Below the pieces are notes generated by a model, which saw only the letters and a program-made list of their open reading frames with translations, searched no databases and was not told where the DNA came from. Shown here piece by piece: positions 46,901 to 59,096 of a stretch of 64,000 bases of DNA. The stretch is from Zhengitettix transpicula. Lineage: Eukaryota; Arthropoda; Insecta; Orthoptera; Tetrigidae. Within the stretch, counting starts at the first letter, position 1; each line of letters opens with the position of its first letter. The translations under genes were made by a program, and so were the position numbers. The stretch is from NCBI GenBank assembly GCA_037074705.1, contig CM073593.1, positions 100,649,738 through 100,713,737 of the forward strand, read 5' to 3'.

Positions 46901-49900
46901 CATCCATATAGCAATTACAAAATATCAGTGAGTGCTGAAACATCAGCAGGAACGGGAGAATGTGTAGAAACCATCGCTACTACAGCTGAAGATGGTAATA
47001 ATAATTAATCTTTTTGAATCTTGTAGAGTAGCAAAAGAATAGTACATAAAATGTCATAACTTAATTATCAGATACACTATATAAATATATATACATAAAT
47101 GAAGATAAGAATTATTAATTAAAAATATATTTGGAAAATATTTTCAAACTTATCGTATAGTGTGTTTGTTATTATCTTCAATTGTGTTCTGGTTTTGAAA
47201 TATATAGTCATATAATAATGTGATTAGGCACTGGAATTAGATGTTACAAAAAAGTGGGATCTTACTACATTTTTAGTTTCTTATTATGCAAGTATGTTCT
47301 ATGTATAATACTATTAATTTGAATAATACATTTTTCAGTTCCAGAAGTTCCACGCAATTTAATCATACATAATGTAACAACTTCCAGTTTTTCTGTTACA
47401 TGGGAAAGTCCATTATGCATGTATGGAGCCTTAAAAAATTATATTGTCACAATTGAATATATAGGGGACTGTAGCACAGAAGGGAAACATTTTCCCCATA
47501 TTATCCAAACAAATAAAACACATATTACTTTCAGCAGTGCAACAGCATATAGCAATTACAATATAATTGTGTTTGCGGAAACAGAAACAGGAAAAGGAGC
47601 TTCAACAAATATGACTGTAACTACACAAGAAGATGGTAATATGTAATTTGAAGATGAAAGTATACTTCTTAATTTTTACCAAATACAATTAATAAATAAT
47701 AAAGATAATGAGCAGTTTGCCATTAGTATTGTTATTATGAAAAGTTGTGTTTAAAAACATTATTTTCTTTATTCACACCATTTATTGAAATTGCTTTTGT
47801 TACACTAAAACACTTTAAATGGTTATGTATTTATTTAACTTATATGCTAACAGACATGAAAGTAATCACTCACTGTTGAAGGTAAAACTTTGAGGGAAAT
47901 AGGATAAGGTTGTGGCTTACCTGAAAGTAATGTGTGGTGTCGCCATAAGGAACTGAAGGTTGTTCTTAAAATTTTTGGAGGCTCTCAGCCTCCTTCTTCA
48001 GGAAGGAGTGTTACACTATTCCATGCACCGGCTGGCTGTGGAATGGTATAACACTCCTTCCTGAAGAAGGAGGCTGAGAGCCGCTGAAAATTTGAAGAAC
48101 AACCTTCAGTTCCTTATGGCGACACCAAACTTCACTTTCAGGTAAGCCACAACCTATCTCTCTTTCCATACCAATATTATATATATTATGTATGTATTAT
48201 ATAAAATTTTATATATTTGTAATCGCTTAATGAATACTAATTTTTCAGATGCCGATGCACCAATAAATTTAAGAATTGATAACATTACAAGTAATAATTT
48301 CTCAATTTCTTGGGAATTAGCACGTTGTAGTAGTCCTGTTGAAAAGTACAAATTGGAAGTTAAATATCTTGGACCAGTTGATGATAACACTGATAATGCA
48401 TGTCGCCCTGCTAGTATATTTCTGCATCGGTATTTTATTTTTCCTCCTGCAGTAGAATTTTATTTTGATGCTGGTTGGCCTTTGAGCAAGTATGAAATTA
48501 GTGTGACCTCAATTAATTCTGTATCAGAAAGTAACAAAACATCTCAAGAAGTTAGTACCACTGCCTTAGGTGAGTTATTTCACTTGTGAATAATTGTGTG
48601 TTTTGAAAAATATAATTTCTTTTTCTTTCACTTCTATGAAAATGTGAAATTAACATGTAATTAAACCTTCACATATTTACTTTTAATTATATATTTAGAA
48701 GACTCATTAATTTCTAGGATCCAAAAATTAAAACCTTAAATTTTTCAGTTCAAATCAAACCTCAAATTTCCAAGAAAATTATTAATTTTTGTATTGTGAC
48801 AAGATGACTATGGCTACCCCTGTTAAATCTTTGATATTACATAAGTGAAAAAAATTGAGGGCTCTTAGATTTTCATTTTTAGTTACTTTTCTTCACTGTA
48901 AACACTTTACCATATTTTAACTTCCTAGACTAAATACATAGTTAAAGACACTATAAGAATTATTATGCATGATAAACTTAACTTCTTTAAATATGTCATA
49001 TCCTTTAAACAATGCTAACAACATGAAACCAAAAATGTATTATTATTGAGTTTATGGTCAAGTGTAGAAATGCTTGCTAAAACATATAGAACTGTCTATA
49101 AAATAAAATACTTCACTTCTTGACAGATTTTGATAAGTACGAGGGTTGTTCGATAAGTTTGGTATTTTTTATGAAAGTGCGAAAATATTTTCAGTTTTGT
49201 GTCATTGTTGGTAAACATGATCCTTTCAAATATATTCCTAAAAGTATTTAACATATGCCAGTCGTAGTTTATTGTTGGCAGCCTTCTGTAGTGTTGTTAT
49301 GTAGTCAGACGGAGACAATGAGAAAACTGTAATTAAACACTTTAATTTGAATGGTCGGTCAGTTGCACAAATCAAAACTGAATTGCACGAATTTCATGCA
49401 GACTCTGCACTTGAATTTAAGACCATTTATTTGTGGACTAATGAGTTTAAACAAGGTCACATAAGCAAAGAAGATAAAACTTATTCTGGCCACCCAATTG
49501 AGGTCACCACTCAGGAAAACATAAAAAAAGTTCACAATATTATAATAGAAGATCATAGAGTAAAAGTGTGTTAGGTAGCTGATGCCATAGGCTTCTCAAA
49601 TGAATGAGTGCATTTCATCCTGCATGACAAGGTTTGAATGCGATGGCTGCCACGATGGTTGACATTGGACAAAAAACGGATTTGAAAAAACATTTCAACA
49701 CAGAAGAATTTTTGAGCAGATTCATAACTATTGATGAAACTTGGATCCATCACTACACTCTAGGGACCAAATAACAATATAAACAAGGTACAAAAGCTGG
49801 CGAAAGTGCACCGAAAAAGGCAAAGACTGTGGTGTCAGCTGGAAAGATGTTGGCCACTGTCTTTTGGGATTCTCAGGATATAATATTCATAGATTTATTG

Positions 49901-52900
49901 AAAAAGGGCAGAAGCATAACTGGGCTCTATTATGCTACTCTGTTGGATTGTTTGAAATGGGGTGCTGATTGAGAAACAACCAAAATTGGCGTGCAAGAAA
50001 GTGTTGTTTCACAAGGACAATGTGCTAGCACACACAGAAGCAGTCTAAATGGCAAAAGTGTATGAGTTGGGATTTGAATCATCCACCCTATTCACCAGAC
50101 TTAGCATGAAGTGACTTATTTCTGTTCCCAAACTTGAAAATTTGGCATGATGGGAAGAAATTTTCATAACACGAATAAGTGATTGAGGCCTTGATGGAGT
50201 ACTTTGCAGAGTTTAACAAAATGTTGACGAGTTGAAAAAATTGGAAAATCGCTGGGCCAAGTGTATAGGCTAGGAAGGAGACTAGGTTGAGAAATGAAGT
50301 AAGTTTTTTAAAAAAATTCTTTTTGTTACATTTTTATCAGGCATATCAAACATCCCTCGTATTTGGCACACCACATGTTTGAAATAGACATAATTAATTT
50401 TAAATGCAAAATCTCAGATATTTATTCAGGAAATTTCACCTGAAAATGTATTGCAATATTCTTTTAGTTTCATTATTTATTTACAAAATTCTGTATGAGT
50501 GTCAAGATATTTTAAAATAATAGACAAAAGTAATGACATATTTTATCAATTTATGTGATTAAGTTACTCAAAATGTATATACATATAAATATAAAATAGA
50601 TATAAATATGAAAGAGAGATAGTGAGCTCATGGCTTACCTGAAACTGAGGACCGGTGTCATCACAGGATACAGTTAATAGCTTTTAACACCTCTGAAAAT
50701 TAGGTTTTTAGATGTAATTATAATTCTTTCTTATGATTTCATTCATGGTGTATGCTTCATTTCAGAACCAGACGCTCCAAAAGATTTATATGTAAATAGT
50801 ACAGATTTCATAATAAGTTGGTCACCTCTTCAGTGTGTGCCTGGGTTTATTGATTATCACATCAATATTACTCTTCTTTCACCTCAACAAGAATGTGTGG
50901 AGTCAATTGTTAACTATCATGTGAAGGAAACGAGTTACAAGTTTGAAAATGCAGTAGGTAATTCTGAGTATGAAGTTTCTGTTGCAGCGCACACAAAATA
51001 TGGAGAAGGAAATATTGCTAAAACACAGGTCACAATAATTCCAACTGGTAAGATACCTTTACAGAACTTAAAAAGAAAGTGCATAAAATTATTTTTATTT
51101 GTAATTAAGATGATGTCTCAAATTTATATCAGTTTAACATTTTGTGAGGCAGTAAAAATTAAGTAATAATAAATCAAACATTTAAGTTAAGACTTAAAAA
51201 AGTCCAGATAATGAAATGAAATGTTGAACTTCATATTCTTGTTACCAAAAAAATTAATATTTTTATTACAATATATAATATAATTAAATAAAAAGTGATA
51301 AAGGAGAAGTAAAATGTTTTATTTATAAAAAGTACTGAATATCCATATATTATTTATATGTTTAAAATTTGAAAGTTGTCTGCTGAATTCTTCATTGTAT
51401 GGACTAAATAAAAGGCTGAATTGTTTTATTTAAAAATACATTTTATGTTGTCTGAACCACATGAATCTGTTTTAAAATTCCCAGGTTTGGTTAAGGAGTC
51501 ACTATTCATTATGTGCAAGATATTCAATGGCCTCACAATTTATGAATATATTGCAATTTTATATAGTTCTTAACTTGTATATTTGCAATGTAACTTGTTA
51601 TTTCCCACATTAGTGATTACCATAAGAAATTAGTATCAGGTTGAAAGTACTGTTCACAAGGAACTAATTATTCATGTACATTATGTCTCTTACCTGTAAG
51701 ACCTGGAGGTTGTACAGACAGTATCTTCAGAATTCTTTGGGTTCACTTTTGGTGGTCATAAACACCAAAATTTATGATTTTACAATGTCATTCATTCATG
51801 AGGACATTTGGCTTCTGTTTAGCTTCAAGGCAGTAACATTACAATACATAATTGATTACCTTCTATTTTGATGTAATATTACTGTAGTAATTAATTAACT
51901 GAGAAAGTTATAGAAATAATTTACCATATTATAGAGAATTGATTTAATTAAATGTGTTAATTTCTTGTTGTCCATTGGCCTACAACTTTTCATTGTTAAT
52001 ATGGCCTCAATTTTTACTTGTTTTTTTTTCTTCTCTTCAGTTCTCTCAAAAGTTACAAATCTCAGTGTGACTTCAATCAACCCAAGTTCTGCTCTAGCAG
52101 AATGGGAAATCCCATGCCCCACAAATGATGTAATAACAAATTTCACAGTCACTGTTGATATGCTTCAAAGTTTATCTGAAAATGGGGATGAACTGTGTGA
52201 AGGCATAATTCGTGAAGAGAAATGTTATGTTGTAAATGAAACTATACTTCTGGTAAACAATTTACAAGCAAACTTAAACTACAACTTAACTGTGACTGCA
52301 AATGGAAAAGAAACTGGCTATGGAGACTTAGAATATATTCTGTTTCAACAACCTCCAAGTGGTGAGTTGTGCAACCATAAATTAAATTGATTATTTCATG
52401 TCAATTAATATATTTTATTATAGAAGTTGAATAATTTTTTAACAAATTAATGACTAAGGTATAAACTTTTAAACAAATTTTTGTTTCATATTTTACTTAA
52501 AACAAAGCAAAATTGATAATAGTTTTAAACATATGCTTAAACTGGACTCTACATATTGAAGCACCTACAGTTAAGTAGAATTCAGAAAATGCTACAATTA
52601 AAATTTTATAGAATTAATTTGTTGTTAATAAATAGTTTTATCAATCTATAAATTAGTTTTATTGGATTACATTAAAGGAAATGAATATATTAACTAATAT
52701 GGCAACTTACTATATTTATTATTATAATATTACTGAAGTTGTTTTCATTATTTAAATAAAATCTACCATTTGATATATATAAATTATTTTCAAATATTTA
52801 ACTTCTGTTGTTTGCTCTACAGCTCCTTCAGAAGTTAGGAACTTAAATGTAATTTCATTTAACTCAACTTCTGCAATTGCACACTGGAATATTCCTTGTT

Positions 52901-55900
52901 TTCCAAATGATGAAATAATATCTTATAGGGTTGTAATTGGAATATCAAAAAATGTCACTGAAAATGAAGGAAAAATGTGTGATATCACAATATTTCCTGA
53001 TGGAAATGAAACTTCAGTTCATTATACTCTTATAACAATGGACAATTTGGAGGCAGATTGCCAATACAACTTATCAGTTACTGCTGTTGGAAATAAAACA
53101 GGCAATGGAGGTCCTGTATTCGTTTTATTTCAACAACCACCTGGAGGTGAGTAGAGTCATTTACACTGATAACTTCCAAATATATTTTGGAAATTATAAG
53201 CTGGTACATAAATGTTTGAATAAAAGTTGTAATTCCATAAATGTGCATAATAAAGAGAAAAATAATGACACAATGACTTTTATGATGCTGTGTGATATTG
53301 TAAGTGTGCTACCATTTGATACTGCAATAATTTTAGATTTTAGATGATATACAGTATTGTTTTACATTTAAATGTCTATTTTAGTTTGTGTAATAGTTGT
53401 ATCTGTATTATCAGCCATAGATGATATAAGTGTTTTGAATGATGAACACATTATTTTCTGGTTTAATGCTTATTATTTTATTTAATGTTTCAGTACCACA
53501 ATTGAACTCTAGTTGTGTTAACTGTCTAATAGCTGACCCTTTCAAAACTGAAAATCCAACAAAAGAAGTTATGATAGCTCTGGAAGCTAACTTATTCAGC
53601 AAAATTAATGGAAAAGTGCTTTATTACGCTATTCTTGTTAATGAGAATGATAATGGAATGGAACCTGAAAGCAATTTTATGAAAGATGCATTAAGCAGTG
53701 ACTGTACTCAGGAGTCATGGAAAATCACAGGGTTAAATTCATACGATGAATGGGAAAGTAATAAAACTGTGCCTTATCAAGCAACTCCAAACTGTTGGGA
53801 GGCTTTTCCAGGTCAGAGAACTTTTCTCATCTTCTAGATTAAACAATTTTGCACATTTCAGATTTCTAACTTCACTGTATCTTAATTCTTTTCAGTGTAT
53901 GACTATTATTTTAGTTGTGTAGCTTTGACTTTTTATCTATATAAATATTAAAATTGCTTATCAAGTACACAAAGTTTAAAACTAATTAAACTTTAATTAA
54001 AATACATTAAATATGGACTTATATAATATTTGACAGTACGATAATTATTTGATTTGAAATTAGTTTTATATGTTGAAGACTTTTTGCTGTATGTGCATGT
54101 GTGTATGCCTGGGTGTGTGGGGAGGGGTGAGGGTGAGGGGAGAGTTGAAAGTGAAGTAACCTTAGTTCATATTATTATATGATTGTCTGTGTAGGATTTT
54201 TGAATGTATAAATTAGAATTAACCTGAAAAAATTATTGTTTAATAATTTTTTTTAAGTTCTAAAGTTTTCTGACTGAACTTGAACTTTCAGAAAATATTA
54301 CTTTTGCCAAGTTTTGTCTTGGAAATGGATCAAATTTCGGTTCTGATATTTATAATGCACCTCTCAAGGCAGGAACGAGGTACGCTGTCAAAGTCAGAGC
54401 TTTCACTTCACATGGATACCAGGACACAGAAGTTATCTATATTCAAACAGGTAAAACATATTTGTAATTAATCATTGGAAATAATTTTATAGAGTTAATT
54501 ATACATACTAATAGTATACATACCTGTTTTTGTTGTGTCTGCTACAAAGTACTATTACTTTATATGCCAATTCATGTATTGTAACATAGCATATTTGATT
54601 TCACTATTTGAGTAAAAATAACATTTACTTTTTACACATGGGTTTATTTTACATATTTACTTTTAAGAAAACATATCTGTGCTTTCATTTATCTATTTTT
54701 TAATGCACCACCCATTCAAATAAACACTCTTAATCACTGATTGAGTTAAATTCTTGAAAGCAGACATGTACTTGTAATTTATAAGAATATTCTCTCAATT
54801 TTCAATTAATTAATTTTTCATATATTATTGATTAATACAAGTTACTCCATTTGGTCTCAAATAATACTTACACGAAACATGTTTAGTGCAGTTTTTTTTG
54901 GCATCTCAATAGTTTTTCCTTTTCCAGTTAAAAAAGCTTATCTTGAGAAGTTAACTATAAAAAAATGCATATATATTGTATGAAGGTATATTATTACATA
55001 TTAGTTTATGCATTTTTAAAAGTAACTTTTATCTATTCGATATATAAAATTTCATAGATATAATATATCCATTTGTTAAAATTATTTAATTATTTGTTAA
55101 ATTATTTTAACAACTGCATATATTACATCTCTGAAATTTTATATATGGAGAGGATTAAAGGTTAATTTTAACATAGAATTTTCACCTGTTTTAAATTGAA
55201 TATACTTATGTATTTTCTTATTCTCAATTTTATGAGTGTGCATACAAAGATATTATGGAGATATTATTATTATTTATTTTATCTGTTTAAATATTTTTAT
55301 TTAATATGCTATATTTTTTTTATGCTTCATAGACACAGATACTAGTTTAGCACTGACAATAGGTCTAGTCATTGGATTTCTTGTAGTTGGGATAATTGGA
55401 GTAGTAATTGTCATGCAGCGAAGTGGGCAGTTGCCAAGGTAATAAAAGTTCTTCTTATTTTCTTATTTGTAAAACAACATAATTGTAGAGACGTATATTT
55501 TTTTATTAAAAATTATCCTAAAATTTCTAAATTAAGGGTTGGTGTACAATACATATTGAAAATATTCAGTTACCATTTTTTATTATTTAATAAAAATTGA
55601 AACCAGACTAATTAATTTTTAACAGACATTGTATTAGCAGATATGAAAGATCTAGACAGTACTCAAAACTTGTCAAATATTAATTCATGAGAAGTCATTG
55701 ACATTATACTTAAAAGCTATGTCATCAATAGGGGCAACCAACTATTGGAATACCCTATTGGTTTTAGAAATAGATAGGAGATGAATTCAAAGCTCAACTA
55801 ACACAAACCAACAGAAATTGGAATAGGCCATTTCATGTACACAGACAGGTGAACAAAGCCAAAAACCAAGGTATAAATATACATCAACACAAAACAATCT

Positions 55901-56306
55901 TATTTATGAATGATGACAATAGCTTATTTACAACTTTAAAATGATTATACCTATCTTCTAACTCAAAATAATTACTTCCAAAATAACTAAATAGTGTTAA
56001 AATCAGTAATTCGACTACGTAAAATAATTATTAATAATTGTGTAACTTTTTATTATAGAATAATGACATCTTTGGCTGGCAGAACTACACCACAACATGT
56101 GCATCCAAGGGCTGTATCACTTAAACGGTTTCCAGAATACTGCTCATATCTTCTAGATATTCCTGGACGATTAAGCAGCGAGTTTCAACTGTTGGCTAGC
56201 TTGAGTGTAGACATAAAGAATATGAACAGTTTCAATGCTGGCATACTGCCTGATAACAAATTCAAGAATCGCTATATCAATATCATACCTTGTGAGTAAA
56301 ATTATG

Positions 56307-56362
<56 letters not shown>

Positions 56363-59026
56363 TGTAAAGTAAATTATAAGGAAAAGAAATGAATGGTTAT
56401 AATGTTAAATATATATTGAGAAAGATCTAAATTAATTTAAATAATAATAAAATTGCTAAAATATTTGTCTTCTTATAAAATATTTAGTAATTAATAATAT
56501 GCTACATTTCAGATGATTTAAACCGAGTAAAATTGGACATCGAAGGAGATGATTTATCTTCAGATTATATAAATGCATCATTTGTAAATGTAAGATATTA
56601 AGTTTTAAATGACTACTGAATATATTTATAGTATTATTAAAATGTAAAAACCTGTTTATGTATTTATAATAAAATGAATTTGAATACACATAAAGCTATA
56701 TTAAAAATATAGACACCAATGGTGTAAATGATGATACTAGCAAAAAATAACATAATATTATTACAATGATAAAAAGATATAATATATTGTTTTTTTTTGT
56801 TAGCTGTAAAAGTTAATTATCATTACTTATATTTTATTTTTATTTTCTTAACAGGGATACAGCCAGAAAGTAGAATATATTGCATGTCAGGGTCCTAAAG
56901 AAGATACAATTTATGACTTTTGGCGTATGGTTTATCAGTGTGGAGTAAAAATTATAGTAATGGTTACACAGCTTGAGGAACAAGGAAAGGCAAGTTTTTG
57001 TTTGAGATATGTAGGAGGGGAAGAGACCTTTATCAGGAGAGACGTATCAATATCCAGCTGGAATACTTCACAAAATTGTTAACAATTTATAGATTTCATC
57101 TTCAAAATTTTGGAAATAAGATTGAGGAATCATAGGAACTTATGTTATTATTTTATATACAAAATAAATGTAAAAACTTTAATTATTAATTTGTCCCATT
57201 TACTTATGTAATTACTGGCAATAATAGAATGAAAATTAGTGTAAATTATTCAGAATAAATTAGTAAAAATATATTAAATTCCAACAGTAATCTTTTAAAA
57301 TTAATAATTAATTGTTGTAAATTATTTGTCACAAATATATTGTTCGCAAATATCAAGTGAAGCAATATTTTGACTATATTTGCTAGCTGAACTATTTTAT
57401 TCTTGATTTTCAGGTTAAATGTTGCCAGTATTATCCTAACCTTTGGGAGACTATGAGTTTTAATGATGATATTAGTGTCCGTTGTACCACTGAACTCTGT
57501 TTTCCAATTTATACATCACGTACACTTATACTTCAAAAGGTAGTAGCAAACTGTATTAGTATTTTAGAACAAGCATTTTAATGCATATCTAATTATTATG
57601 TTTTTATTGCTTAAAGAGTTTTCTAATATAGCAAATAATGTTTATCACAGGGTGGGAGAAAGAGAATGATAGTTCACCTTCACTTCCGTGAATGGCCTGA
57701 CTTTGGTTGCCCGTCAACTACAGAAGTTATGTTGCTATTCTGCCAGACTGTCCGTTACCAGGTTATGCTTTCTAGCCCCGGCCTAGTTGTTGTACATTGC
57801 AGGTACTCTCACAAGTTCAACTATTGATTATACTTTAGCGATTTTAGGCCTTCCTGGTGTAGCCGCTGGATGAAGAGTAGTCAGGATTCCAACTGGGTGG
57901 TAACGTTTGTTTGAAAATGTTGAGGGAAACAAATGTCATCATCCAGTTGGAATTATGAGAACTCTTCAGCTATAATGGCTGCAGAATGAGGTAAAATCCT
58001 TGAAAATTTCTCTTTCCAATCCTTAAAAGCATGCCTATGTCATGGTTGGAATATATAATCATTGCAATATAACTTCAATAATGTATGAATCAATACTGTA
58101 ATTAATTTTATTAAAATGTTTTCAGTGCTGGTGTAGGAAGAACTGGCACTTTGGTTGCAGTTGATATCTTACTCCAGCATATACGTGAAAACAAAAATGT
58201 TGACATATTTGGAGTAGTATATGCACTTCGCAAGCAGAGATTAAACATGGTGCAAACTGAAGTAAGTAGAATATTTACTTGTTAAGAAAAATAGTCAGAA
58301 GTTGGTATCAATGATGATCTGTACATCAGTTTAATGCTTGAATTGTTATTCAGAAAAAATGGAATAGATACGAGTGTTTAAGTGGTATTTTAAAATATAG
58401 GAAGTACTCAGCTTCCTTTGCAGAGGCTGTGTAAACTCATAAATATAAATTGGAGCATATCAGCACACAGTAAATTTTTCTTGAGGGAATGCCAACCAAT
58501 ACAAATTTACCTTGTCTGTGAGTTCAGAAATTCCACAGGAAAAGCAACTGTGACCATACAATTCTTACAATCTTTTTTCCTCTTTCTGATTCTCCACAAG
58601 CAGGAAGTATAGCTCAGCATAGGCACTCGTAGTTCATTTATAGTCTCCTCAATAATTTTTGAAGTGATGAAAGAGAACTGAGTTCAACTTAAAAAAACTA
58701 AGGCAGTTATTCAAATCTTTTAGCTCACATTGACTTTTATTAAATGTACTCTTCTGTTGTAGAAAATATGAGTTGTGTTGATTGTAAATAATTTTACTAT
58801 TTACATTTAATAATACATGTTTGATTTTAGGGTCAGTATGCATACATTTATAGGTGTATAAAGGATGCTTTACAACAGCCATCTTATCTGAAACAAGGTA
58901 AGGTTTGTGAACACATTCACCCCTTTGTTTATTAAGCAAGTTCTGTTCCTAAAACATACAGCATTAAATTAACCATTTATAATAAATATATATATAGAAA
59001 TATATATATATATATATATATAGAAA

Positions 59027-59096
<70 letters not shown>

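Noticed and set aside
49347..49753. Host gene for the 75-residue frame.
   Set aside because: It lies between mariner ends with TA duplications and matches a decayed transposase.
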